Part shown: positions 1-6,399 of the stretch, one piece after another
How the letters are laid out: the number at the start of each line of letters is the position of its first letter
Numbering within the stretch: the first letter of the stretch is position 1
Assembly (NCBI GenBank): GCA_002405475.1
Contig: DHLX01000023.1
Location: 112,276 to 120,923 of the forward strand
Direction: 5' to 3'
DNA from: Burkholderiales bacterium UBA4657
GTDB lineage: Bacteria > Pseudomonadota > Gammaproteobacteria > Burkholderiales > Burkholderiaceae_E
DNA: 8,648 nt
Translations under genes and position numbers: made by a program
Notes under the pieces: model-generated
The model's input: only the letters and a program-made list of their open reading frames with translations
The model's database searches: none
What the model was told of the DNA's origin: nothing

Positions 1-7
1 CTTTTTT

Positions 8-45
8 GGGTTAAAAAAAGGTTACGTCGGTTGGGGGGCAAGTAC
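8..45 (-). repeat. Module-boundary repeat, copy 1 (inverted), with 17-bp direct repeat
   Basis: Bases 8-24 (GGGTTAAAAAAAGGTTA) recur perfectly at 1500-1516 in the same orientation. Bases 18-45, read on the minus strand, give ACTTG, a C run, AA, GACGTA and CTTTT. This is nearly the same as plus-strand 1472-1498 if one extra C is allowed. The fic cassette is therefore enclosed by both a direct and an inverted repeat. This is what one expects of a transposon or recombination boundary, but I cannot assign a named element. Confidence 0.6.
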
Positions 46-60
46 AACACATCCGCCAGA

Positions 61-117
61 CATGTCGATGTTTTTTGGTTTTGTCGACATGTTTTGGGAG
101 TGTGTCGATACCCGACA
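61..117 (+). repeat. Cluster of TGTCGA repeats at about 20-bp spacing
   Basis: TGTCGA occurs at 63-68, 82-87 and 103-108 in the same orientation, 19 and 21 bp apart, followed by CCGACA (the opposite orientation of TGTCGG) at 112-117. The first two also form a perfect inverted repeat, CATGTCGA at 61-68 with TCGACATG at 84-91. Regular short repeats of this period are typical of transposase-binding ends of DDE transposons of the IS21, Tn552 or Tn5053 kind, or of clustered operators. Which applies here is inference. Confidence 0.4.
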
Positions 118-180
118 TTGAGGCAGACCCAGGCTTCAGGCCGAGATAAGCCCCGAATCAGCCCAAACCGCTCCATCTGA

Positions 181-200
181 AGCCCCCAACAGGCGGGGCT
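181..200 (+). terminator. GC-rich hairpin, possible weak terminator
   Basis: AGCCCC (181-186) pairs with GGGGCT (195-200) across an 8-nt loop. There is no U-tract downstream, only a mixed AT sequence, so intrinsic termination would be weak. It may insulate fic from transcription entering from the left, or simply be a relic of a lost gene's 3' end. Confidence 0.25.
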
Positions 201-212
201 ATACGGCATTTG

Positions 213-230
213 TTAAAGAATCCTTTGATA
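213..230 (+). promoter_or_regulatory. Distal operator-like site upstream of fic
   Basis: This imperfect palindrome matches the proximal site at 244-261 in 15 of 18 positions (TTAAAGA, then CTTT, then ATA are shared). The two sites lie exactly 31 bp apart, about three helical turns, so a protein bound to both would sit on the same DNA face. That suggests cooperative binding by one regulator, possibly the Fic protein's own C-terminal helix-turn-helix. Confidence 0.45.
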
Positions 231-233
231 AGC

Positions 234-262
234 TTGCCATATATTAAAGATTTCTTTAATAT
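234..262 (+). promoter_or_regulatory. Candidate sigma70 promoter of fic
   Basis: TTGCCA at 234-239 (5 of 6 to the -35 consensus) lies 17 bp before TAATAT at 257-262 (4 of 6 to the -10 consensus). Transcription would begin near 269. An ATG at 265 would then lie outside the message, so the promoter favours the in-frame ATG at 292 as the start of fic. The proximal palindrome covers the spacer and -10, an arrangement suited to repression. Confidence 0.45.
241..262 (+). promoter_or_regulatory. Proximal operator: perfect 10-bp inverted repeat
   Basis: ATATTAAAGA (241-250) and TCTTTAATAT (253-262) are exact reverse complements separated by 2 bp. The palindrome overlaps the candidate -10 box, and a related site lies 31 bp upstream. 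A dimeric winged-helix or HTH repressor is the expected ligand. Confidence 0.55.
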
Positions 263-291
263 TCATGAATCCAATTAAAGCGATCTTGATC

Positions 292-1440
292 ATGAAACGG
301 GCAACAGGTACCTACCTGAAATCCACCACCCTTGGGGAGGTGGTACTTGCGTTCGTGCCTTATCCGTTGCCCCCCAAAAATCCTGCCCTGGCTTTGGAGG
401 TCTATCAGGACTTGAACCATAAGGCGGAGATGGCGCTTGCGCGGCTATCCGGCGTGTCGGGCTTGGTCCCTTCAGTGGACTGGCTGCTTTACAGCGCGAT
501 CCGCAAGGAAGCATTGCTCACATCGCAGATCGAAGGCACGCAGGCCACCCTGACCGACCTGTTTGACGAAGAAGCAGGACTTAAGTTGAGCAACACTGAC
601 GATGTCGAAGAGGTCACGAATTACCTTCAAGCCTTCCGACTGGTTCAAGAGCAGTTACGTGACCCCAAGGGGCTGCCCATTAGCGTGCGGCTGCTGTGCG
701 ATGCCCATCGCCTGTTACTCAATGGCGTTCGAGGTGCTGGCAAGCAGCCGGGGGAACTGCGTCGCTCACAAAACTGGATCGGCGGCACAAGGCCGGGAAA
801 TGCGGTGTTCGTGCCGCCACCGCCGGAGAACGTACCCCAATTGCTGACCGACATGGAGCGATTCATTCATGACGGTGCGACCGATTTACCACCCATGGTG
901 AAGGTGGCGCTAATTCATGCGCAGTTCGAAACCATCCACCCCTTTCTGGATGGCAATGGCCGCATTGGGCGGCTGCTGATCGCAGCCTTGTTTGAGCACT
1001 GGCGATTGTTGCCCGAACCGCTGATGTACCTCAGCGGCTATCTGAAGCAGCACCAGGCCGAGTACTACCGCCGCCTGTCGGCCATCCGCACCGAAGGTGA
1101 TTGGGAGTCCTGGTTGACTTTCTTTTTGGAAGGTGTGTGTGTCGCTGCCGCAGATGCAGAGCACAGCATTATCGAAGTGGCTAGTCTCGTAGCAGCGGAC
1201 CGCAAACGCCTGCTGCAGTCTCCAAAGGCGGGGCCAGCCAGTTACCGATTATTTGAGATGCTTCCGATGATGCCACGCTTCACCATTGAGCGCGTTCGCC
1301 AGCAACTCGACACTAGCTTTCCAACCGCCACAGCGGCCGTCAAGGTGTTAGAGGATCTCGGTATCGTTACCGAGATGACGGGCCAGAAGAAGAACAGAAG
1401 CTACAGCTATCAAGCTTATGTTGAGCTGCTCTCTGAGTGA
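292..1440 (+). CDS. fic: Fic family protein adenylyltransferase (class II, C-terminal HTH)
   Basis: This is a Fic/DOC enzyme of 382 residues, expected to transfer AMP from ATP to a hydroxyl side chain of a target protein in the cytoplasm. The complete catalytic motif HPFLDGNGRIGR spans residues 216-227, with catalytic His216 and the anion-binding GNGR. An N-terminal inhibitory-helix motif TSQIEG (residues 77-82) fits the T/S-xxx-E-G/N consensus, placing it in class II, where that Glu blocks productive ATP binding until inhibition is relieved. Residues from about 320 to the end (RFTIERVRQQLD, then TATAAVKVLEDLGIV) look like a winged helix-turn-helix. An in-frame ATG at 265 exists, but it lies inside the candidate promoter, and relatives usually begin near MKR followed by a short tail and FVPxPLPP, so 292 is preferred. 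No strong ribosome binding site is visible for either start. The target is unknown. The gene stands alone and is convergent with the minus-strand island. Confidence 0.9.
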   Translation: MKRATGTYLKSTTLGEVVLAFVPYPLPPKNPALALEVYQDLNHKAEMALARLSGVSGLVPSVDWLLYSAIRKEALLTSQIEGTQATLTDLFDEEAGLKLSNTDDVEEVTNYLQAFRLVQEQLRDPKGLPISVRLLCDAHRLLLNGVRGAGKQPGELRRSQNWIGGTRPGNAVFVPPPPENVPQLLTDMERFIHDGATDLPPMVKVALIHAQFETIHPFLDGNGRIGRLLIAALFEHWRLLPEPLMYLSGYLKQHQAEYYRRLSAIRTEGDWESWLTFFLEGVCVAAADAEHSIIEVASLVAADRKRLLQSPKAGPASYRLFEMLPMMPRFTIERVRQQLDTSFPTATAAVKVLEDLGIVTEMTGQKKNRSYSYQAYVELLSE

Positions 1441-1471
1441 CCCATTTGCGCCAAGCTGAGAGCACTACTGG

Positions 1472-1516
1472 ACTTGCCCCCAAGTGACGTACACTTTTGG
1501 GGTTAAAAAAAGGTTA
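1472..1516 (+). repeat. Module-boundary repeat, copy 2, with hairpin
   Basis: Bases 1476-1498 match 8556-8578 at 20 of 23 ungapped positions: GCCCCCA and ACGTACACTTTT are shared and the mismatches fall in the 4 bases between. Bases 1472-1498 also match copy 1 in inverted orientation. The copy is partly self-complementary, CCCCAA-GTG pairing with CAC-TTGGGG around ACGTA with a 2-nt bulge. Bases 1500-1516 are the second copy of the 17-bp direct repeat. It begins 31 bp after the fic stop codon. Confidence 0.6.
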
Positions 1517-1624
1517 AGTGCGGATCATGACATCCGGGTTATCCAGCGTGTGCGACGCACCAGTGGGCAATATTGCTCCAGCGCCAGTTCAAGGCGCACC
1601 ACGTTGCCCACAGGCCAGCACGCG

Positions 1625-1667
1625 CGATAGAAAAAGAAAAACCCTCAACTCAGAAGAGTTGAGGGTT
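1625..1667 (-). terminator. Rho-independent terminator for the minus-strand genes
   Basis: A perfect 12-bp stem, AACCCTCAACTC (1640-1651) with GAGTTGAGGGTT (1656-1667), closes a 4-nt loop. On the minus strand the stem runs into TTTTTCTTTTTCT, a good U-rich tract. It sits about 78 bp past the toxin stop codon, so it should end transcription of the toxin-antitoxin pair and of any read-through from the long operon. On the plus strand only GAATTTT follows, so termination of fic transcripts would be weaker. Confidence 0.8.
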
Positions 1668-1744
1668 GAATTTTGGTGGCGGATGGTTGACCCTGTGCTG
1701 ACTTGCCTCCCGAGCTGATGAGCACTGGCGCGGGTTGCTGCGGG

Positions 1745-2086
1745 TCAAGCGCCTAACAGGCGACGAGCGAGTACGGATTGCATGTCACGGCGTCCGTCCG
1801 CAATCAGGTAAATAATGACTTGGCTGCCTGTGACACGATAGATCACGCGGTAGGGTTTAAAGAAGGTCTGGCGGTATTCTTTGATCCCAAGGCTGACCAG
1901 CTCCTTCGGATAGCTGCCGCGTTCCGGGAATTTCGACAGACTCTCCACAACGGATATCAACTCATACAACACATAGTTGGCGTTGGCGACGCAGTCGAAT
2001 TCGGAGATGTAATCATGGATGGCCTCCAAGTCCTGCTCCGCACCCTCGGTGAGCAAAACCTCAAACTTGGCAGATGTGCCTGCCAT
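1745..2086 (-). CDS. RelE/ParE-family toxin
   Basis: The product is 113 residues, a normal size for the RelE/ParE fold. Visible family features are an N-terminal helix with EQDLEAIHDYI (residues 17-27) and the C-terminal core PYRVIYRV followed by VIIYLIADGRRD. That basic strand-turn pattern with the Arg pair is typical of ParE-like and RelE-like toxins. ParE members poison DNA gyrase, whereas RelE members cleave mRNA on the ribosome. The sequence looks closer to ParE, but I would not fix the target from it. The start overlaps the antitoxin stop by one base (TGATG) and there is no clear ribosome binding site, so translation is probably coupled to the antitoxin. The leftward terminator lies just downstream. 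Confidence 0.85.
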   Translation of the reverse strand: MAGTSAKFEVLLTEGAEQDLEAIHDYISEFDCVANANYVLYELISVVESLSKFPERGSYPKELVSLGIKEYRQTFFKPYRVIYRVTGSQVIIYLIADGRRDMQSVLARRLLGA

Positions 2087-2361
2087 CAGACTGAGGCTCG
2101 CTTGGCCCGCAAGCGGGCAACGACGTCAGCGACGGGCTTGACCTTGCCAGCGGCAACATCCTGATTGCCCAACGCGAGGATCTTTAGCAAGGCCAGTGTT
2201 TCTTGCGTCTCCTCAAACGAAGCGACGTCCTGCAGGACGGCCTTGGCTTCGCCATTTTGGGTGATGACCATAGGTTCACGCTGCTCCGCGAGGTGCGTCA
2301 GAACCTCGGCTGCGTTGGCTTTGAGATAGCTAATCGGCTTGACTTGTGATGAGTAGCGCAT
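2086..2361 (-). CDS. Phd/YefM-family antitoxin
   Basis: This 91-residue protein begins MRYSSQVKPISYLKANAAEVL, the usual N-terminal DNA-binding Phd/YefM fold. It continues with EPMVITQNGEAKAVLQD (about residues 29-45), the family's characteristic strand pair, and a C-terminal helical, basic tail that should wrap the toxin. An upstream in-frame codon extends the frame to 2418, but that region carries the promoter. The ATG at 2361 has GGAG 7 nt upstream, so I choose it. It lies immediately before the toxin gene and should neutralise the toxin and repress the operon through the repeats at 2392-2408. Confidence 0.88.
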   Translation of the reverse strand: MRYSSQVKPISYLKANAAEVLTHLAEQREPMVITQNGEAKAVLQDVASFEETQETLALLKILALGNQDVAAGKVKPVADVVARLRAKRASV

Positions 2362-2389
2362 GGCGGTGCTCCGGACTCGAATGAGACTG

Positions 2390-2418
2390 AATATAGTTCT
2401 TTTATAGTCCGATTGCAA
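2390..2418 (-). promoter_or_regulatory. Promoter and operator of the toxin-antitoxin operon
   Basis: On the minus strand, TTGCAA (2418-2413) is 17 bp before TATATT (2395-2390), a good sigma70 arrangement 28 bp upstream of the antitoxin start codon. ACTATA occurs twice as a direct repeat (2408-2403 and 2397-2392), 11 bp apart and covering the spacer and -10. This one-turn spacing fits an antitoxin-bound operator. It means the pair can be transcribed independently of the long upstream operon. Confidence 0.6.
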
Positions 2419-2454
2419 GTGTGGATATGGCCTCAGGCTCGGGCGAATGCGTCT

Positions 2455-4411
2455 TCATTCCGCAGGCACATCAGAACCCACCCTGTACCCCATCGCCCGG
2501 TAGCCACGTAGGCGTTTGTCCCACATTCGCAGCAGCGCCGGATGGCCGGTGTCGACGAAGTCGATGATCCGCACGTCGGTCTTGCTGGCGTGCTTGCGGT
2601 GCAGGCGGCCAGCGTACTGCTGCAACGTCCCCTTCCAGGAAACCGGCATGGCCAGGACCAGCGTGTCCAACGGCGGGTGATCGAAGCCCTCGCCAACCAG
2701 CTTCCCGGTCGAAAGTAGAACGCGCGGCGCATCGGGCGGCAGCGCGTCAAGGTCCGCGACGAGCGCCGATCGCTGCTTCTTCGACATTCGACCGTGCAAA
2801 ACGAACGGTACCGGTAGCAGGCCGTCGAGCTCGGTCTTGATGGCATCGAGGTGTTCCGTGCGCTCGGTCAGAACCAGCACCTTGCGTCCCTGAGCGACTG
2901 CAGGTGCCGACCACGCCCTTTCCAACATCCAGAAAAGCCTGCAGACGTTCCTGCCATTGCTTGAGCAGTTCCGTTCGATGCACCAGCACCAGTGTGCTTA
3001 CACCCCGGCGTGCGATCATTGCGGCGGCAGTGACCGTTTTGCCAAAGGCCGTTGGGGCGCACAGCACACCGGTGTCGTGATGCAGCATTCCGGCAACTGC
3101 GGCCTCCTGGTCCAGGCGCAAAGTGCCTACAAAAGAGACATCGATGGATTCGCCGCCGAAGCGCTCATCGTGCAGGTCGCAGGTTATGCCGTTATCGCGT
3201 AGCAGATCCAGCGCGGCATCGAGACAACCGCGAGGCAAGGCGATGTGCTGCGGGTAGTTCTCCGCATTGCCGATGACACGGGGCTTGTCCCAGACCGATA
3301 TGCGCATGGCCTGGGCTTTGTAGAACTCGGGATTCTGGAAGGCTGCGAGACGGATCAAGCGGTTGGCCAGTGCCTGCGGCAGTTGGGCTTTCTCAAAATA
3401 AACCAGATTGGCCAGCGTCACAGTCAGCGACTTGGGCATCTGCCCAGCCAGCTTCTTGGTCGTCGTGCTCTCACGCTTCCACGGCGTGGCCAGGTCCTCG
3501 TCGTCGATGAAGGTGACGTCCAAAGGATGGACGCCGCCTGTGGCTCGCAAGATGGTCGGCTCGATGTCGTGTGCGGCCATGGGCTGGATGGAAGCGAGGA
3601 AACCCCATTGATCCGGATACTGGCGCAGATCGGCATCGACGAAGACGCTGCAGCCACTCTCGCGAGGCCACTTCTGAAGCGGCAAGGCGATCAGGTTGCC
3701 AAAGCCGCCCTTGGGCATCGTGTCCTGGTTCGGGAACAGTCGGTCGTAGGATTCCAGCTTCAGTTGCCGAGTGCGTGAGCACGTATGGCTGATGATCGCC
3801 GTGCCCAAACGCCGGGCATCACGGGCCGAAACTCGGCTGGCGAAAAACACCCACGCGTGCGCGCCATTCCCAGATCGAGAGATTTCAAGCGCAGCCGGAA
3901 CGCCTAGTTCATGACACGATTGCATGAAAGCGCGGGCGTCGTCGCGCCAGTCGGCCTCGTCAAAATCGACCGCCAGAAAATAGCAGGTGTCATCCTCCAG
4001 CAGCGGATAAACGCCGACCGTGTGCTCGCCAGCCAGATGATCGTAGATCACCGCATCGGACAGTGGAATCAGCAGACGATTGCTGCAATCGCTGCATTTG
4101 ATGCGTGGCTTTTCACAAACACCGGCGCGCCACTCATTGGCGCAGGCTGGCGCATAGCCTGATTTCCCAGAGGTTTTGCCTTCCCATCGGATCGGATACA
4201 CATCGGTGCGCCCGCGAAACAGGCGGCGGAACAGCGCCACCTTTTCAGCCGTGGATAGGCGGAATGGTTCTGGTTCTTGAGCCGCAACTGCGACTAGCTG
4301 TGGCTGGACCCGCCATTCGATTCCGTGAGATTCGAGCAGCGCGATCAGGCGGGTATTTTCGGCTTGGAGGGCTTTGCGATCCAAAGCCAGATCGACCTCC
4401 GGGCCGTTCAT
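2455..4411 (-). pseudogene. TOTE-type archaeo-eukaryotic primase/superfamily 2 helicase, internally deleted
   Basis: The N-terminal half (4411 to about 2905) resembles the primase-helicase of TOTE conflict systems. It has a short leucine-rich coiled coil (about residues 13-30) and a Cys cluster C90/C99/C106/C109, probably zinc-binding. The primase metal motif FLAVDFD (145-151) and SGNGAHAWVFF (180-190, with H185) follow, then helicase motif I APTAFGKT (452-459) and motif Ia TLVLVHR. After VGKGVVGT (residues 496-503) homology stops and the frame gives unrelated sequence to a stop at 2747. The helicase resumes in another frame from about 2900 with VLVLTERTEHLDAI, STGKLVGEGFDHP (motif V) and QQYAGRLHR (motif VI), ending at 2455. 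The DEAH/DECH box (motif II) and TAT (motif III) are missing altogether. This is therefore an internal deletion of roughly 130-150 codons (estimated from the family layout) plus a frame change, not a simple frameshift. The helicase should be dead; the primase domain could still be translated. The start overlaps the upstream gene by ATGA. Confidence 0.8.
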
Positions 4412-4743
4412 CCCGAGCGCACCGCTGTGAAAGCCGAGTCATCGCCCAGATGGATGAAGATGCGTCCCTGCGCCTGATCGTCAGTCACGTCCAGCCAACC
4501 GCGCCCGCTCACCGGGTCGTTTTCATCCACGCCCGACCAGGAGAATTCCACTCGCGCCACTTCGCCCACGCTGCTGACCCGCGCATCAAGGTCGCCCTGG
4601 ACCAAGCCGAACTGGAGCGCGCCAGTCAGATCGTCGCGGAGCGTGAGGTGCGCCGGTGCTTCCATGTCGAAGTAGTCGGCAGCCCAGACTTCCATGTCGG
4701 TGATGCGCCAAGTGCCTAGCACAGCTTTCTCCGCCTTTTTCAT
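4408..4743 (-). CDS. Small GxW-motif protein, function unknown
   Basis: The product is 111 residues, acidic, with no signal peptide or membrane segment. It begins MKKAEKAVLGTWRITDMEVW; later conserved-looking blocks are VEFSWSGVDENDPVSGRGW (about residues 65-83) and GRIFIHLGDDSAF (about 92-104). The strand-rich, alternating pattern and the early G-x-W recall small beta-barrel (lipocalin-like) proteins, but that is structural guesswork. I recall similar small hypothetical proteins in bacteria but know no assigned function. It overlaps the DUF6155-like gene by ATGA at its start and the primase-helicase by ATGA at its end. It is thus locked between them and probably serves the same system. Confidence 0.75.
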   Translation of the reverse strand: MKKAEKAVLGTWRITDMEVWAADYFDMEAPAHLTLRDDLTGALQFGLVQGDLDARVSSVGEVARVEFSWSGVDENDPVSGRGWLDVTDDQAQGRIFIHLGDDSAFTAVRSG

Positions 4744-5297
4744 TCCTCGCCCGTCAGCCCGGCTTTGGACCAGAAGTGATCAAAGTCATAGCCCACACCC
4801 CAGCCGACGTTCTGCCCCAGTTGGCGCACCCGGTCCAGCCGGGCAATAAATGCAGCCTGCTGCCCGGCGGGCAAGGCCAGCACGTATTTCAGCGCCTGTT
4901 CGAACATCCGCACCAGCGCGTCATAAAAGCCTTCGTCGTCCATGCCGCAACCGGCCAGAAAGTCGAACACCTCTTCGCAATAGAACACGCTGAGTTCGGC
5001 CAGCCCCTCGGGCTGGCCCAGTGCCTTCTTGTAATCGCTGATGGCTTTCTTGGCCTTGGCTACAGAAATCGGATTGCGGAAATCCGGCGGATTGATCCAG
5101 CGGATGATCACATTTTTGTATGGCTCCAGCGGGTCGTCGCCCAGTCCAAAACGAGTGTGCAAAAACGCCTTGTTGTCCTTGCTGGCTGCGTACAGGTCTT
5201 GCACCAAGCCCAGCAGGCCGGCGCGGTCAAAATCGGCCAGCTTGGTTTTGACATCGCTCCAACTGGGCATGGATTTGGGGGTTTTCTTGACGGCCAT
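4740..5297 (-). CDS. DUF6155-like protein
   Basis: This is a cytoplasmic, mostly helical protein of 185 residues. The N-terminal block SWSDVKTKLADFDRAGLLGL, continuing to LYAASKDNKAFLHTRFG (about residues 12-50), matches my recollection of the DUF6155 family, whose role is unknown. The rest is helical (AKAKKAISDYKKALG, then LAELSVFYCEEVFDFLAGCGM). The frame extends upstream to 5339, but that overlaps rhuM. The ATG at 5297 has AAGGA 8 nt upstream, within the rhuM stop region, so it is the better start. Only 4 nt separate it from the rhuM stop, and its own stop overlaps the next start (ATGA). The context suggests an accessory subunit of the RhuM/TOTE gene set. Confidence 0.75.
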   Translation of the reverse strand: MAVKKTPKSMPSWSDVKTKLADFDRAGLLGLVQDLYAASKDNKAFLHTRFGLGDDPLEPYKNVIIRWINPPDFRNPISVAKAKKAISDYKKALGQPEGLAELSVFYCEEVFDFLAGCGMDDEGFYDALVRMFEQALKYVLALPAGQQAAFIARLDRVRQLGQNVGWGVGYDFDHFWSKAGLTGEE

Positions 5298-5301
5298 CGC
5301 C

Positions 5302-6387
5302 TTATTCCTTATCGCCATCCAGCGTGTTGCCAGATTCAATCTGTTTCAAAAAACGGTCAAAATCGCTCTCAAACAACCGATCCTGCACGATGCGGTATTT
5401 CTCGAACTCGCTTTCGGCGTGGGTCTGAGCGATTTCCGCCGACACCTTGTATGCGTCTTGCAGAATCTCGCGGTCCCAGAGTTTCAGGAAGCCGCTCAAG
5501 CGTTCCTCCCAATTCTGCATGGTCATGGGGATGCGGCGCATGGCCTGCAGTTCGGCCATGTCCAGATAGGCCGACACAATACGCTGCATCTGCGCCAGCT
5601 CGAACTCCGACAGGTAGTTCTTGGCGACGGATACATCGTATTGGTGGATCTTGCCCTGAGGTGTGCCTTCCCAGTGGGTCAGGCCCATGTTTTCTTTCTG
5701 GTGGTCTGCCCGATCCACAATTACCTCGGCGGCCGTTTGCCCGTGAACGGCGTAATACAACTTGTTCTGCACCGCTGCGAAAAAACGCTTCGTGGCCGTG
5801 GCTGTGGTGTCGTAATCCAGTGCCGTGGCGTAGATGTCGGTGATCTTCTGGTAAAACTTGCGCTCCGAGAGCCGGATTTCCCGGATTTTCTCCAGTTGCC
5901 GCTCGAAGGAATCTTTGGTCAGCACATTGCCGCCGTTTTTGAGGCGGTCTACATCCATCACCCAGCCCTGAATCGTGTAGTCCTTGACGATCTGGTTGGC
6001 CCACTTGCGAAACTGCACCGCGCGTTCGTTCTCGATCTTGAAGCCGACGGCAATGATGGCCTGTAGGCTGTAGTGATCCACCTTGCGCTGAACCGCGCGC
6101 TCGCCCTCGGTTTGAACCATTAAGTACTGCTTAACAGTTGCCTGGCGCGCCAGTTCGTTGTCGGCATAGATGCGCTTCAAGTGCTGGCTGATGGCGGGTA
6201 CTGACACATCGTAGAGCGTGGCCATCATCTTCTGCGTGAGCCAGAGGTTTTCATCCTCGTAGCGCATTTCCACGCTGGCGCTGCCGCCGCCGGTTGCCGC
6301 GACAAAGGTCAGGTACTCGGCTGCAGAGGAGCGGACAGTAGAGATTTCAGCTTTTTTGTATGGCTGTGGTGGTTTTTGCTTGGCCAT
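5302..6387 (-). CDS. rhuM: RhuM family protein
   Basis: The protein has 361 residues and matches the RhuM (virulence RhuM) family, whose members are often found beside type I restriction-modification genes and on pathogenicity islands; the biochemical role is not established. Hallmarks are MRYEDENLWLTQKMMATLYDVS followed by AISQHLKRIYADNEL (a helix-turn-helix-like DNA-binding N-terminus, about residues 40-78), HYSLQAIIAVGFKIENERAVQFRKWA (about 103-130), and a long helical C-terminus with YDTTATATKRFFAAVQNKLYYAVHGQTAAEVI. A TTG at 6393 would lengthen the frame by two codons but is too close to the AGGGG ribosome binding site. The ATG at 6387 has it 8 nt upstream, so I prefer it. Twelve nt separate it from the HEPN gene. 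The N-terminal HTH makes a regulator or DNA-binding adaptor plausible. Confidence 0.9.
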   Translation of the reverse strand: MAKQKPPQPYKKAEISTVRSSAAEYLTFVAATGGGSASVEMRYEDENLWLTQKMMATLYDVSVPAISQHLKRIYADNELARQATVKQYLMVQTEGERAVQRKVDHYSLQAIIAVGFKIENERAVQFRKWANQIVKDYTIQGWVMDVDRLKNGGNVLTKDSFERQLEKIREIRLSERKFYQKITDIYATALDYDTTATATKRFFAAVQNKLYYAVHGQTAAEVIVDRADHQKENMGLTHWEGTPQGKIHQYDVSVAKNYLSEFELAQMQRIVSAYLDMAELQAMRRIPMTMQNWEERLSGFLKLWDREILQDAYKVSAEIAQTHAESEFEKYRIVQDRLFESDFDRFLKQIESGNTLDGDKE

Positions 6388-6399
6388 CGCCAAATCCCC

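Larger units (their letters stand above)
1..291. other. Gene-free left edge upstream of fic
   Basis: I see no credible coding region here. The stretch holds, in order, a repeat copy (8-45), a cluster of TGTCGA motifs (61-117), a GC-rich hairpin (181-200), and the fic promoter with two operator-like palindromes (213-262). The mix of repeats and foreign-looking AT-rich tracts suggests a mobile-element boundary followed by the regulatory region of fic. Confidence 0.6.
1441..1744. other. Gene-free stretch between fic and the toxin gene
   Basis: It contains repeat copy 2 (1472-1516) directly after fic and a strong leftward terminator (1625-1667). A 66-codon plus-strand reading frame (1518-1718) runs through the terminator hairpin and shows no recognisable protein features, so I do not call it. 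The remainder (1668-1744) shows nothing I can assign. Confidence 0.6.

Noticed and set aside
1672..1690. GGTGGCGGA resembling the 5' part of a leucine tRNA
   Set aside because: The sequence does not continue into anticodon or T-arm elements and cannot fold as a cloverleaf by eye.
1518..1718. 66-codon plus-strand frame after fic
   Set aside because: It runs through a strong terminator hairpin, lacks a ribosome binding site and resembles nothing.
1750..1762. Integron attC-like core (GCCTAAC next to a short palindrome) at the toxin stop codon
   Set aside because: No matching second core site at a suitable distance and no attC-type long palindrome was found; it is probably chance within the coding end.
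2362..2418. N-terminal extension of the antitoxin to 2418
   Set aside because: The extension covers the -35/-10 promoter and operator repeats, while the ATG at 2361 has a good ribosome binding site and the canonical family start.
2455..2928. The C-terminal helicase fragment as a separate intact gene
   Set aside because: It starts mid-domain, lacks motifs I-III and its ATG lies inside the upstream half of the same gene; it is the out-of-frame tail of a deleted helicase.
3245..3778. 177-codon plus-strand frame inside the primase-helicase
   Set aside because: It is the complement of clearly conserved primase coding sequence and has no features of its own.
4776..6066. Two long plus-strand reading frames (over 340 codons each) opposite rhuM and the DUF6155-like gene
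   Set aside because: They are antisense to genes with recognisable families, overlap each other, and translate to low-complexity sequence without any domain I recognise.
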